In this document: positions 1 through 7,541 of the stretch, in pieces | Layout of the letters: every line of letters starts with the position of its first letter | Position numbering within the stretch: the first letter of the stretch is position 1 | Assembly: GCA_964640935.1 (NCBI GenBank) | Contig: CAZXIY010000020.1 | Span: forward strand, 1-21,014 | Reading direction: 5' to 3' | DNA length: 21,014 nucleotides | Origin: CAZXIY01 sp964640935 | Lineage (GTDB): Archaea > Thermoplasmatota > Thermoplasmata > Methanomassiliicoccales > Methanomethylophilaceae | The notes under the pieces: model-generated | Database searches by the model: none | What the model saw: the letters and a program-made list of their open reading frames with translations, nothing else | What the model was told of the DNA's origin: nothing | Position numbers and translations under genes: made by a program

Positions 1-976
1 CTATTGACGTCTTCTTCAATGGATTTCAGATAATCACGGTCGACATCGGACGGCTCCTTGGAGATCAGGACGTTGTATTTGCGATACTCCTCTCTTGCTT
101 TGGCCTCGGCGGTATCACGGCTGATCTTTCCGGGTCCGGTCAGGATATCTTTGCGGGTAAGTTTGAGGAAGGAATCCAGTGTTTCAGTCCAGTCCTTCAT
201 GCGCATCGGATTTCTGCTCATCGCCTGGAGTTCTGCGATCTCGAGATATGCCGACACGATCTGATTCAGAACCTTGAGCTCCTCTTCGCTGCAATAATTC
301 TTGGCAAAGTAACATCGGACATCCTCGGTCTGCTCCCTTTGAATGTTTGGAGACCCATATTGGGCTTAGAACTGTCTGCAGAGAAGAATATCTTCTCTTG
401 AGCGGTCATGCCGTGAGCTGCCCAATGCATCTTATTCTGAACGGTCCTGAAGAACAATTGCGATATCTCGCTGTTAGGATCATAGTCGACGCTCGTAGCG
501 TATATGTCCAGGACCTTTCTCCAGAACACCTTCTCCGAGGAGCGGATGTCACGTATCCTTTCCAGCAATTCCTCGAAATAGCCCCTCTCCTCTTTCAGAC
601 GTTTATCGTCAAGGGCGAATCCCTTGATCATATATTCCTTGAGAACGTTAGTCGCCCAGATCCTGAACTGCGTACCTCTGACAGATCTGACTCTGTATCC
701 GACGGATATCACTACATCCAGATTGTAGAACCTCAGAACCCTTTCAACATCGCGTCCCCCTTCATTTTGAACTGTTGCAAAATCTGCAACAGTTGATTTC
801 GGATCCAATTCCCCTTCTGAGAACACATTGCCGATGTGTCTCGATATCACAGATTTATCTCTGTCGAAAAGTACGCACATCTGCTGTGCGGAGACCCAGA
901 CAGTATCGCCGTCGGTCCTGACGTTCATTTCGACCTCACCGTCGTCCGAGCGGTAGAGTATGATGTCCTTATTCAT
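1..976 (-). pseudogene. RhuM family protein, frameshifted and cut by window edge
   Basis: The ATG at 974-976 has a good Shine-Dalgarno (GGGAGGG at 984-990, 7 nt spacing). The first frame reads about 220 residues of a RhuM-family protein, with an N-terminal DNA-binding-like region (VWVSAQQMCVLFDRDKS, residues 27-43) and the family stretches FYNLDVVISVGYRVRS and MHWAAHGMTAQEKIF. At 306-308 (minus-strand TTT in ACTTTGCC) one base is missing: adding one T gives DVTFAKNYCSEEEL and continues, without a stop, through MSRNPMRMKDWTETLD to the window edge at base 1. In the sequence as given, the frame instead stops at 266 after 236 residues. RhuM proteins were named from a Salmonella pathogenicity island and are common on mobile and restriction-modification islands; their biochemical role is not established. 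The lesion is either a real frameshift or a homopolymer sequencing error. The family call is firm, the pseudogene status less so. Confidence 0.8.
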
Positions 977-1100
977 TCTGATGCCCTCCCGTCTTCGCCG
1001 GGCAATTCCATTGTCTGCGGACGATCGCGTTCTCGCAGTTATCGTCCTTCCAGTGATGGTTGGCAGTCGTATCTTCTCCTATCCATTTGAGGGTCGGCAT
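969..1100 (-). pseudogene. N-terminal remnant of a Mod-type DNA methyltransferase (putative)
   Basis: This short ORF of 43 codons begins MPTLKWIGEDTTANHH and continues with ENAIVR. That resembles, from memory, the start of Mod/COG2189-type adenine DNA methyltransferases (M-x-T-L-x-W-I-G-K ... NHH ... ENxIVxGDN). After ENAIV the frame shows no family match; the frame one base over reads DNGIARRRREGIRM and runs into the RhuM start, suggesting a small indel plus a large deletion that removed the catalytic part. Its ATG at 1098-1100 lies 27 nt from a TATA box (TTAATAAGG, 1123-1131), the geometry of a leaderless archaeal gene. It overlaps the start of the RhuM gene, with which such methyltransferases can be linked. 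It could instead be a short coincidental ORF; a homology search would settle it. Confidence 0.45.
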
Positions 1101-1122
1101 CAATCCTTCGGAAGCGTTAGTA

Positions 1123-1131
1123 CCTTATTAA
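1123..1131 (-). promoter_or_regulatory. TATA box for the Mod remnant / RhuM unit
   Basis: Minus-strand TTAATAAGG is centred 27 nt upstream of the ATG at 1100, the standard box A distance for a transcript that begins at the start codon. The rest of the gap from 1132 to 1281 holds no gene that I can recognise. Confidence 0.5.
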
Positions 1132-1281
1132 TGGTTACAGGGGCCGCTCTTTTTACGACAAGCAGGGCAACTTGCACGGTGTCCGAATGCCGACAGACGT
1201 TCCGGCGGTCAGAGAACGAATTGATGATTACCAGCCGGAACAGGTGAAACGTTGATTAACCGCATGACCATATAGCAGTCG

Positions 1282-1773
1282 ATGGCAGACATAAGGATCC
1301 GCAAGAGAAAGAGGATGAGAGAGAAGGAAGTTAAGGCCATGGCCGACGAGTTCAGGCAGATCTTCGGCGTAGAGACCATCGGCGAGAAGGACATCGTTGA
1401 CCTCGCAGAAAGTCAGGACTACAACGTCGTCTTCGTCAACAACGAGATACTCGCGTTGGTCTATCAGGACAGGCCGTTCCTCACCGTCAGAGGCATCCTC
1501 AAATACAAGCCGTCCGCACGTGCGGTGACGGTCGACATGGGTGCGGTCCCGTATGTCACGAACGGAGCGGACGTCATGGGTCCGGGCATAGTAGATGCGT
1601 CCGACGGTATCGCGGAAGGTGATTTCGTCTGGATAAGGGATGTCAAGAACAAGGTCCCGCTGGCCATCGGCATATCGCTCATGGACACCGATGGTCTCAG
1701 ATCCAAGAACAAGGGGAAGGCCATAACAACCGTCCACAACGTCGGAGACAAGCTCTGGAAGACCGGTGAGTGA
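1282..1773 (+). CDS. PUA-domain RNA-binding protein (DUF1947 type)
   Basis: A 163-residue archaeal protein of the DUF1947 + PUA architecture. The N-terminal half (about residues 1-75) starts with a very basic stretch (RIRKRKRMREKEVK) and contains YNVVFVNNEILALVYQDR. The C-terminal PUA domain (about 78-155) starts KYKPSARAVTVDMGAVPYV and has the typical GADVMGPGI and G-x-x-EGDFVWI turns. PUA domains bind structured RNA, and relatives occur in tRNA-modifying enzymes and the MCT-1/DENR initiation factors; the exact target of this family is not known. A weak TATA-like GATTAAC at about 1253 lies 27 nt before the ATG, so a leaderless start is plausible. Its last codons overlap the GTG start of the next gene by 8 nt, suggesting an operon with it and the HD protein. 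Confidence 0.8.
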   Translation: MADIRIRKRKRMREKEVKAMADEFRQIFGVETIGEKDIVDLAESQDYNVVFVNNEILALVYQDRPFLTVRGILKYKPSARAVTVDMGAVPYVTNGADVMGPGIVDASDGIAEGDFVWIRDVKNKVPLAIGISLMDTDGLRSKNKGKAITTVHNVGDKLWKTGE

Positions 1774-2140
1774 GTTGTTCGGACATCGCGCCTCAGAGCC
1801 GGCACGCAAGGATGCAGCTAGGAAGCCAGTTCTGGTGGATCTCAGCGGATACGAGGTCAAAGGCGACACCTCTGTGATGAGGATGAAGGCCGTGTCCGCC
1901 GTAGAGGCGCGGGATATATCCGTTATCAGGACGCAGATCGACAACGGGAACATCATTTTCATCAATCTTTCGGAATTCACCGGCACGCCGAGCGAAAAAG
2001 AGGAGCTTGTTACCAACACCCGTTCCTACTGCCGCAGCGTCGGGGTGCAGTCGTATATCATGAACGACAGCAGCATAGTCGTAGTCCCCAACGGCGTGAA
2101 ACTCGACAAAGTTAGGGCCCGCAGGAAGGATCCGCAATGA
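1766..2140 (+). CDS. sepF: SepF-like cell division protein
   Basis: A 124-residue protein starting at GTG (1766), overlapping the upstream gene by 8 nt. After a charged, poorly conserved leader of about 35 residues comes a compact SepF fold: VMRMKAVSAVEARDISVIR, then DNGNIIFINLSEF, a helical segment, and a last strand with SSIVVVPNGVKLDK (residues about 101-115). This matches the beta-alpha-beta pattern of archaeal SepF, which anchors FtsZ to the membrane at midcell; homologues usually have a membrane-targeting amphipathic helix at the N-terminus, which is not obvious here (MSELFGHRASEPARK). The stop codon overlaps the HD gene start (ATGA at 2137-2140), so the three genes are probably co-translated. 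The call rests on the pattern of the core domain; the gene symbol is an inference from it. Confidence 0.7.
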   Translation: MSELFGHRASEPARKDAARKPVLVDLSGYEVKGDTSVMRMKAVSAVEARDISVIRTQIDNGNIIFINLSEFTGTPSEKEELVTNTRSYCRSVGVQSYIMNDSSIVVVPNGVKLDKVRARRKDPQ

Positions 2141-3474
2141 CAGAGAAGAGAGTTATACACGACCCGATACACGGGAGCATAACAATAGATGGCATCTATC
2201 TGGATCTTTTGGACAGGCACGAGATACAGAGGCTGCATGCGATCAAGCAGCTGGGTCTCGGCAATATGGTGTTCCCGGGGGCGAACCACACCCGCTTCGA
2301 GCACAGTCTCGGGGTATTCCATCTCGCGGGGAGGATGGCATCGGCACTCGGGATGAACGCGGACGACACCAATACCGTCAAGGCAGCTGCCTTGCTGCAC
2401 GACATCTGCCACCCGCCGTTCTCGCACACGATGGAAGAGATAATGGAGAATGAGACCCAGATGGACCATATGGAGCTGGCGAGGAAGCTGATCCACGGTG
2501 ACATCAGGACGTATATGGACCGCGACGAGGACATGTTCGGCGGTACGGAACCGATATCGGAGATCCTGGAGAGCGACGGGATATCGCCGAAGGATGTCTG
2601 CGATCTGATAGCATTCCCGACCTCAACGAAGGAGGAGAGCCTCGATATGTTCACTGTCGGCGACGAGAAGCAGTCGTTCTTCCCGTCCAAGGATTATGCC
2701 CATCAGATCATTCACGGTCCGGTGGACGCCGATCAGATGGATTATCTTCTCAGGGATGCCCACTATACGGGCGTGACGCACGGTTCCATCGACATGGACC
2801 GTCTGCTGAGCCAGATGCGCATCTACAATAATAAGATGGTCCTGGACAAGGGAGGCATAGTGGCCGCAGAGGGACTCATGGTCTCCAGGGCCCTGATGTA
2901 CTCGTCCGTTTACTATCACAAGACCGTTCGCATAGTCGAGATGATGCTCACAAAGGCCGCCGAGGTATCCGGCATGGATTTCAGCGACCTGTATCTGATG
3001 AATGACAGCGATCTCCTCTCGAGACTGATATCGTCGGATTCGGAACGCGCATCGAAACTCACAAGATCGGTCCTCTACCGCAGACTGTACAAGAAGACGT
3101 ACACGCTGTACGGCATGGACCTGGACGATGACGATATGGCATCGCTGGTACAGTATTCCAAATATGCTTCCAGAAAAGCGTTGGAGGCCGAGATAGCTGC
3201 AGAGGCGAAGGTGGATCAGTCCGAGGTCATAGTCGATATGCCGTCGAAGTCGACTCTTCTTTCGAATGTGAAGATAGGTAAGACCGACGTGCTGATATTC
3301 GATGACGGCAAGGTGAGGCCGATAACGAAGTTCTCGCCTTTGGCCAAGGCACTTCAGAGTCGCGACGTTTTCGACTGGGCGATCATGATATCGGCTCCGA
3401 AGGATCATGTCGACGATGTCAGAAAGGCCGCGAGGAACGTCATCGGCATCGATGATTCCAAAAAGAGCCAGTGA
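2137..3474 (+). CDS. HD-domain phosphohydrolase (dGTPase/SAMHD1-like)
   Basis: 445 residues of the HD superfamily in the YdhJ/SAMHD1-like branch. The N-terminus VIHDPIHGSITID is characteristic, followed by QRLHAIKQLGLGNMVFPGA, the metal-binding H51/H56 stretch (HTRFEHSLGV), the HD pair H88-D89 in ALLHDICHPPFSH, and a late Asp in DADQMDYLLRDAHYTGV (about 197-212). Members hydrolyse deoxynucleoside triphosphates or related nucleotides; substrate cannot be read here. The start ATG overlaps the SepF stop (ATGA), which fixes the start. A likely Shine-Dalgarno (GCAGGAAGG, about 2121-2129) sits within the sepF 3' end. The gene ends 20 nt from the convergent rtcB, its stop codon lying inside the first arm of a hairpin. 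Confidence 0.85.
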   Translation: MTEKRVIHDPIHGSITIDGIYLDLLDRHEIQRLHAIKQLGLGNMVFPGANHTRFEHSLGVFHLAGRMASALGMNADDTNTVKAAALLHDICHPPFSHTMEEIMENETQMDHMELARKLIHGDIRTYMDRDEDMFGGTEPISEILESDGISPKDVCDLIAFPTSTKEESLDMFTVGDEKQSFFPSKDYAHQIIHGPVDADQMDYLLRDAHYTGVTHGSIDMDRLLSQMRIYNNKMVLDKGGIVAAEGLMVSRALMYSSVYYHKTVRIVEMMLTKAAEVSGMDFSDLYLMNDSDLLSRLISSDSERASKLTRSVLYRRLYKKTYTLYGMDLDDDDMASLVQYSKYASRKALEAEIAAEAKVDQSEVIVDMPSKSTLLSNVKIGKTDVLIFDDGKVRPITKFSPLAKALQSRDVFDWAIMISAPKDHVDDVRKAARNVIGIDDSKKSQ

Positions 3475-3490
3475 CCGCATGCGCGGTCAC
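3471..3490. terminator. Hairpin between convergent HD gene and rtcB
   Basis: GTGACCGC (3471-3478) and GCGGTCAC (3483-3490) are perfect 8-bp inverted arms around a 4-nt loop. The TGA stop of the HD gene is in the left arm and the rtcB stop is 5 nt past the right arm. On the plus strand CCTTTTA follows at about 3498. Placement between two converging genes suggests a two-way terminator or 3'-end-protecting structure. Confidence 0.5.
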
Positions 3491-3494
3491 AGTA

Positions 3495-4946
3495 TCATCC
3501 TTTTACGACGCCGATGGGTCTCAGCTTGGCGACCTTTCCGGTAAGTCCGGAATCGCATACGACGGAGACGACCTGGTCCACGTCCTTGTACGCCTGCGGG
3601 GCTTCTTCGATGAGTCCTTCGTCAGAACCGTTCCTGAGGTAGATGTCGTTGGCGGCCAGCCTGTCCATTATGCTGTCGAGGCTGATGGAGTCCACCGCGG
3701 ATTTGCGTGACATCTTCCTTCCCGCCCCGTGGCACGACGATCCGAATGTCTCCTTCATGGAGCCCTTCTGACCAACCAGCACGTATGTACCGACGGACAT
3801 GTCGCCCGGTATTATGACGGGCTGTCCGATGTCGCGGTATTTCATAGTTATCTCGGGCCTTCCCGCGCAGAACGCCCTGGTCGCTCCTTTCCTGTGGACG
3901 AGCACATCCATGGTCTTGCCGTCGACATCGTGGCGTTCCTTCTTGGCTATGTTATGCGCCACATCGTAGACGACATCCATGCCCATATTCTCTGCCGAAT
4001 CGTTCATGACGTTCTCGAACGATTCGCGTATCCAATGCGTGATCATCTGGCGGTTGGCCCACGCATAATTCGCTCCGCAGGACATTGCAGAGAAGTAGCG
4101 TCCGCCTATCTCGGAATCGAGAGGCGCGCATGCGAGCTGTCTGTCAGGAAGCTCGACCTTGTTGTCCTTTATGTAGCGTTCCATGTCCTGGAGGTAGTCG
4201 GTGGCTATCTGATGGCCGCATCCCCTCGAACCGCAGTGGACGGTGATCGTGATGCATCCTTCCTTCAGACCGAAGACCTTGGCGGCCCTCTCGTCGAATA
4301 TCTTGTCGACGACGTCCACTTCGAGGAAGTGGTTGCCGGATCCGAGGGATCCGAGCTGCGGAAGGCCTCTTTTGCGGGCCTTGTCGCTGACCGCGGAAGG
4401 ATCTGCCGACATCATTGTTCCAGATTCCTCTGTCGTGTCGAGATCGCGTTCCCAGCCGTACCCGTTCTCTACGGCCCATTTGGATCCGTTCTGGAGGATC
4501 TCCTCCATCTCCTTGTTCCCGATCCTGGTCAGACCTTTCGATCCGAGTCCGGACGGAACGTTCTTGTAGAGTTCGTCCACGAGGTTGTCGAGCTTGCCAC
4601 CGATATCGTTCAGCGTCAGATCCGTCTTTATGAGTCTGACGCCGCAGTTGATATCGAACCCTATCCCGCCCGGGGATATCGATCCGCTGTTGGCATCCAC
4701 GGCGGCGACACCGCCTATCGGGAAACCATATCCCCAGTGGATATCGGGCATCGCCATGGAATTTCCGACAATCCCGGGAAGGCATGCGACGTTGGCGGCC
4801 TGCTGCGGGGCGTTGTCCTCTCTTATCTGCGAGATCATCTCGTCGTTGGCGAAGATGACGGCGTCGGTCTTCATGCCGGACATATAGTCCTTCGGGATGA
4901 TCCAACGATTCCCTTCCCCTCTGACGATCTTTCCGTTCCAGACCAT
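3495..4946 (-). CDS. rtcB: tRNA-splicing ligase RtcB
   Basis: 483 residues, the usual length of RtcB without an intein. RtcB joins RNA 2',3'-cyclic phosphate and 5'-OH ends through a GMP-histidine intermediate, using Mn2+ and GTP; in archaea it ligates tRNA exons after intron removal. The key residues are all visible: Cys101 in GGIGFDINCGVR, Asn205-His206 in GSGNHFLEV, His237 in TVHCGSRGCGHQ, His331 in DVAHNIAKKE, and the guanylylated His406 in SSCHGAGRKMSR. The ATG at 4946 has AAGGT nearby upstream (about 4954-4958). The gene begins 38 nt after the 3' end of tRNA-His on the same strand with no obvious promoter in between, so co-transcription with the tRNA is plausible. A long antisense ORF across it is a frame shadow. 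Confidence 0.97.
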   Translation of the reverse strand: MVWNGKIVRGEGNRWIIPKDYMSGMKTDAVIFANDEMISQIREDNAPQQAANVACLPGIVGNSMAMPDIHWGYGFPIGGVAAVDANSGSISPGGIGFDINCGVRLIKTDLTLNDIGGKLDNLVDELYKNVPSGLGSKGLTRIGNKEMEEILQNGSKWAVENGYGWERDLDTTEESGTMMSADPSAVSDKARKRGLPQLGSLGSGNHFLEVDVVDKIFDERAAKVFGLKEGCITITVHCGSRGCGHQIATDYLQDMERYIKDNKVELPDRQLACAPLDSEIGGRYFSAMSCGANYAWANRQMITHWIRESFENVMNDSAENMGMDVVYDVAHNIAKKERHDVDGKTMDVLVHRKGATRAFCAGRPEITMKYRDIGQPVIIPGDMSVGTYVLVGQKGSMKETFGSSCHGAGRKMSRKSAVDSISLDSIMDRLAANDIYLRNGSDEGLIEEAPQAYKDVDQVVSVVCDSGLTGKVAKLRPIGVVKG

Positions 4947-4984
4947 AACGCGACCTTCTCAGAATAATTTCAAAATGCAGATAG

Positions 4985-5062
4985 TGGGGCCGGGACCGAG
5001 ATTTGAACCCGAGTCAAGGGATCCACAATCCCCTAGGATAACCAAGCTACCCTATCCCGGCC
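4985..5062 (-). tRNA. tRNA-His (GUG anticodon) with encoded G-1 and CCA
   Basis: On the minus strand the acceptor stem GCCGGGA (5061-5055) pairs perfectly with TCCCGGC (4995-4989). The anticodon stem GGGGA/TCCCT encloses TTGTGGA, giving anticodon GTG for histidine. The T arm has GTTCAAATC. The discriminator is C73 and the template G at 5062 supplies G-1, both archaeal tRNA-His identity elements for HisRS; CCA (4987-4985) is encoded. No intron is present. Confidence 0.96.
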
Positions 5063-5090
5063 ATTACTAAGTCCGCGATTGCTTAGCTGT

Positions 5091-5100
5091 ACATAAAGTT
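5091..5100 (-). promoter_or_regulatory. TATA box of the tRNA-His (and possibly rtcB) promoter
   Basis: Minus-strand AACTTTATGT is centred about 33 nt before the mature tRNA 5' end, which gives a short 5' leader if transcription begins 26-27 nt downstream. The region 5101-5190 separates this promoter from the divergent argF promoter and holds GGTACC twice (about 5120 and 5146) without an obvious function. Confidence 0.5.
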
Positions 5101-5188
5101 TATCTGTCGAATTATTGGGGTACCCGTCATTATACAGTGCCGCAGGTACCGCGGACGGAGCGATTTTACATCAATCGGCATCCAACTA

Positions 5189-5198
5189 ACATTAATAT
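5189..5198 (+). promoter_or_regulatory. TATA box of argF
   Basis: ACATTAATAT (from about 5189) lies about 27-28 nt before the ATG at 5222, the distance expected for a leaderless transcript. It is only a few bases from the alternative ATG at 5201, arguing against that start. No usable Shine-Dalgarno is found at either start. Confidence 0.5.
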
Positions 5199-5221
5199 CA
5201 ATGAGTCACTTACACGGAGTT

Positions 5222-6136
5222 ATGGCAAAACGCAACATCATTTCAGTCTTGGATATGAAAGATGACATGCCTGAGCTGGTCGACCTGGCTATCAGGCTGA
5301 AGAAGGAACGCGGGAATCATGGGGACCCACTGAGGGGGAAGACGCTCGCAATGATATTCGAGAAGCCCAGCACCAGGACACGCATATCGTTCGATGTTGC
5401 CATCAGCGAACTCGGAGGCCATCCGCTGTATATCGCATCCCATGAGATGCAGATGGGTCATGGGGAGACGGTAGAGGATACCGCCAAGGTCATGAGCCGT
5501 TTCGTCCACGGGATAATGTACCGTGCCTTCGACTACAAGATCATGGACAGGCTCGGAGACGCCGCCACAGTACCGGTGATCAGCGGTCTCGATAACCTCG
5601 AGCACCCGTGCCAGGCTCTGGCAGATATGGTCACCATCAAAGAGCACAAAGGATCGTTCCGCGGCAAAAAGCTCGTCTACCTCGGCGACGGGAACAATGT
5701 CTGCAACTCGCTGCTTTACGCATGTGCGATAATGGGCCTCGACATGGTCGCCTGCTGCCCTGCGGTGCGCATGCCGAATGCGGAGATCATGCTCGGAGCG
5801 GCACGCATAGCCGACGAGAACGGGAGCAAGATCCTCGCATCGCACGAGCCGAAGGAAGCATGCAAGGATGCCGACATACTCTACACTGACACATGGATCT
5901 CCATGGGAGATACGACGTCTCTCGAGACCGCCACTAAGATATTCCACGATTATCAGATCAACAGCGAGCTCCTCTCGATAGCGAAGCCAGACTGCATCGT
6001 GATGCACTGTCTCCCTGCCCACCGCGGCCAGGAGATAACGGACGAGGTCATCGACGGACCGCAGAGCGTGGTATTCGATCAGGCGGAGAACCGTCTGCAT
6101 GCTCAGAAAGCGGTGCTCTACACAGTTCTCAAATGA
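5222..6136 (+). CDS. argF: Ornithine carbamoyltransferase
   Basis: Makes citrulline from ornithine and carbamoyl phosphate in arginine synthesis, as a cytosolic trimer. From the ATG at 5222 it is 304 residues, normal for the family. Carbamoyl-phosphate motif FEKPSTRTR is at about 46-54, HPCQALAD at 128-135, the ornithine loop motif SMG at 227-229, and the HCLPAHRG motif at 262-269. The upstream in-frame ATG at 5201 would add seven residues (MSHLHGV) but lies only a few bases after the TATA box, so 5222 is preferred; transcription is then leaderless. Its 3' end overlaps the 3' end of the convergent RecJ-like gene by 8 nt. No other arginine gene is in the window. Confidence 0.95.
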   Translation: MAKRNIISVLDMKDDMPELVDLAIRLKKERGNHGDPLRGKTLAMIFEKPSTRTRISFDVAISELGGHPLYIASHEMQMGHGETVEDTAKVMSRFVHGIMYRAFDYKIMDRLGDAATVPVISGLDNLEHPCQALADMVTIKEHKGSFRGKKLVYLGDGNNVCNSLLYACAIMGLDMVACCPAVRMPNAEIMLGAARIADENGSKILASHEPKEACKDADILYTDTWISMGDTTSLETATKIFHDYQINSELLSIAKPDCIVMHCLPAHRGQEITDEVIDGPQSVVFDQAENRLHAQKAVLYTVLK

Positions 6137-7541
6137 TCTGCGACGAGACCATATCCTCGACCGCGTCGAGGAATTCCTTTTCCTTCCCTTTGGGTATGGT
6201 GGCCCCGGCCGCGACGTTGTGGCCGCCGCCGTACCCTCCCACTATTTTCGATGCAACGCTCATGATGACCGAAAGGTCCAGCCCGCGGTCCGCAAGCGAC
6301 CGGTCCGCTCTCGCAGAGACCTTCACGCCGTCGTCCGCATCTGCGAATGCTATCATGGGGAGGTCCTTCCTGAAGCCTTCCGTGCCGAGGATCATCCCGG
6401 CCACTATGCCCACGACCGTTTCTTTGACGTTCGTTCCGGCATCGAAGTACTGTATGTACTTCCTGACGCGTATCAGGTCGTTCTGTTTGACGTAGGACAG
6501 GGCAGCGGAGATGTTCCTCCTGTGCTCTGCGCGGTTGTCCATGGCATCCCTGACAGCATCTTCGTCTCCGAAACACATCCTCAGACCCGTGTCGGCATCG
6601 TCGTATCTTCCGCAGGAGTTCAGTGCGGTGGCGAATTCCTTCGCATCGTGCAGTCCGCTCTCCCTCGAGAATTTCGGCAGGGTGTACACTTCGCCGTACA
6701 GTCTCTTCCTGTCGGTGTCCGAGACCAGGCTCAGAATGGAATCGGTGGCGCGTTTCTTCTCGTCCTCGGACAGATCGTCCCAGACGCGGAGCTTGCTGCC
6801 GTTCTTGAGGCTTATGTCCAGCCCTGAATAGAATCTCGAGCACGCGACATTGTCGTTGCTGAGGCCAGGTATCTCCGGGTCGCTGCTGTACTGCAGGAAC
6901 TGGACCAACGGTCTGGATTCGCGTCCGAACAGTCTTATGTCCGTCTCTATGTCCACGACGCCAGAGGATACGGCATCGTCTAGGACCATCCTGTTGAGTC
7001 CGGTAAGGCACGATTCCTGGCGGTCCTGAAGATCTCCGCAGGATCCGACGACGGCCATGAAGGCAAGATCGGTGTTGGCAGGATCGATGGCCTTCGACAC
7101 GAAGTATGTCATCGATGACCCGCAGGCGTCCAGGGATCCGTCCACGCCGTAGTTGTGCGGATTCACGTGAGCTACCTTGCGGAAATTATCCAGGAGCGTC
7201 TGTCCGTTCTTCCATTTCGCGTCGGGAACATGGTGATCTGTGATGACAAGCCCATCTTTGGTGAATTCGGATATGTATCCGCTTCCCAGATCGGCGATCC
7301 ATACGAGCGACTGTTTGCTGCTGTTCACGGCGGCTATGGTGGATTCATCCATCTTCTTCGCGAAAAGGATGTCATGCTCCTTACCGAGACGTCTGCATGT
7401 CTCGGATGCGATGGCAGCGGAACTGATGCCGTCCGCGTCTATGTGAGAGACGATCAGGATGTCGCTAGAATTTTTTATCAATCTGGCGGCCGACGATGCG
7501 TCCCTGGACAGCGATCTAAGTGTCTTTTCCGAAACCTGCAT
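6129..7541 (-). CDS. RecJ-like DHH phosphoesterase / GINS-associated nuclease
   Basis: 470 residues, close to the length of archaeal RecJ/GAN proteins. DHH-family motifs: HIDADG at 33-38, IADLGSG at about 82-88, DHH at 102-104, HVNPHNYG with ACGSSMTYF near 124-146, and the DHHA1 glycine motif GGYGGGHN at 435-442. Relatives are Mn2+-dependent single-strand exonucleases; the archaeal GAN associates with the replicative helicase complex (Cdc45-like), while others degrade RNA, so substrate is open. The ATG at 7541 overlaps the end of the upstream exonuclease gene by 26 nt, suggesting translational coupling, with GGTGA about 6-7 nt before the start. It converges on argF with an 8-nt overlap. Confidence 0.87.
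   Translation of the reverse strand: MQVSEKTLRSLSRDASSAARLIKNSSDILIVSHIDADGISSAAIASETCRRLGKEHDILFAKKMDESTIAAVNSSKQSLVWIADLGSGYISEFTKDGLVITDHHVPDAKWKNGQTLLDNFRKVAHVNPHNYGVDGSLDACGSSMTYFVSKAIDPANTDLAFMAVVGSCGDLQDRQESCLTGLNRMVLDDAVSSGVVDIETDIRLFGRESRPLVQFLQYSSDPEIPGLSNDNVACSRFYSGLDISLKNGSKLRVWDDLSEDEKKRATDSILSLVSDTDRKRLYGEVYTLPKFSRESGLHDAKEFATALNSCGRYDDADTGLRMCFGDEDAVRDAMDNRAEHRRNISAALSYVKQNDLIRVRKYIQYFDAGTNVKETVVGIVAGMILGTEGFRKDLPMIAFADADDGVKVSARADRSLADRGLDLSVIMSVASKIVGGYGGGHNVAAGATIPKGKEKEFLDAVEDMVSSQII

Noticed and set aside
1228..2019. 263-codon minus-strand frame across the PUA and SepF-like genes
   Set aside because: No recognisable domain, crosses two overlapping plus-strand genes with good family matches.
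3729..4967. 412-codon open frame on the plus strand opposite rtcB
   Set aside because: It is the antisense shadow of rtcB, whose complete set of catalytic residues proves the minus strand is coding.
5201..5221. Upstream ATG for argF
   Set aside because: It lies a few bases after the TATA box, so it would not be in the transcript; MAKRNIISVLDM at 5222 fits the family.
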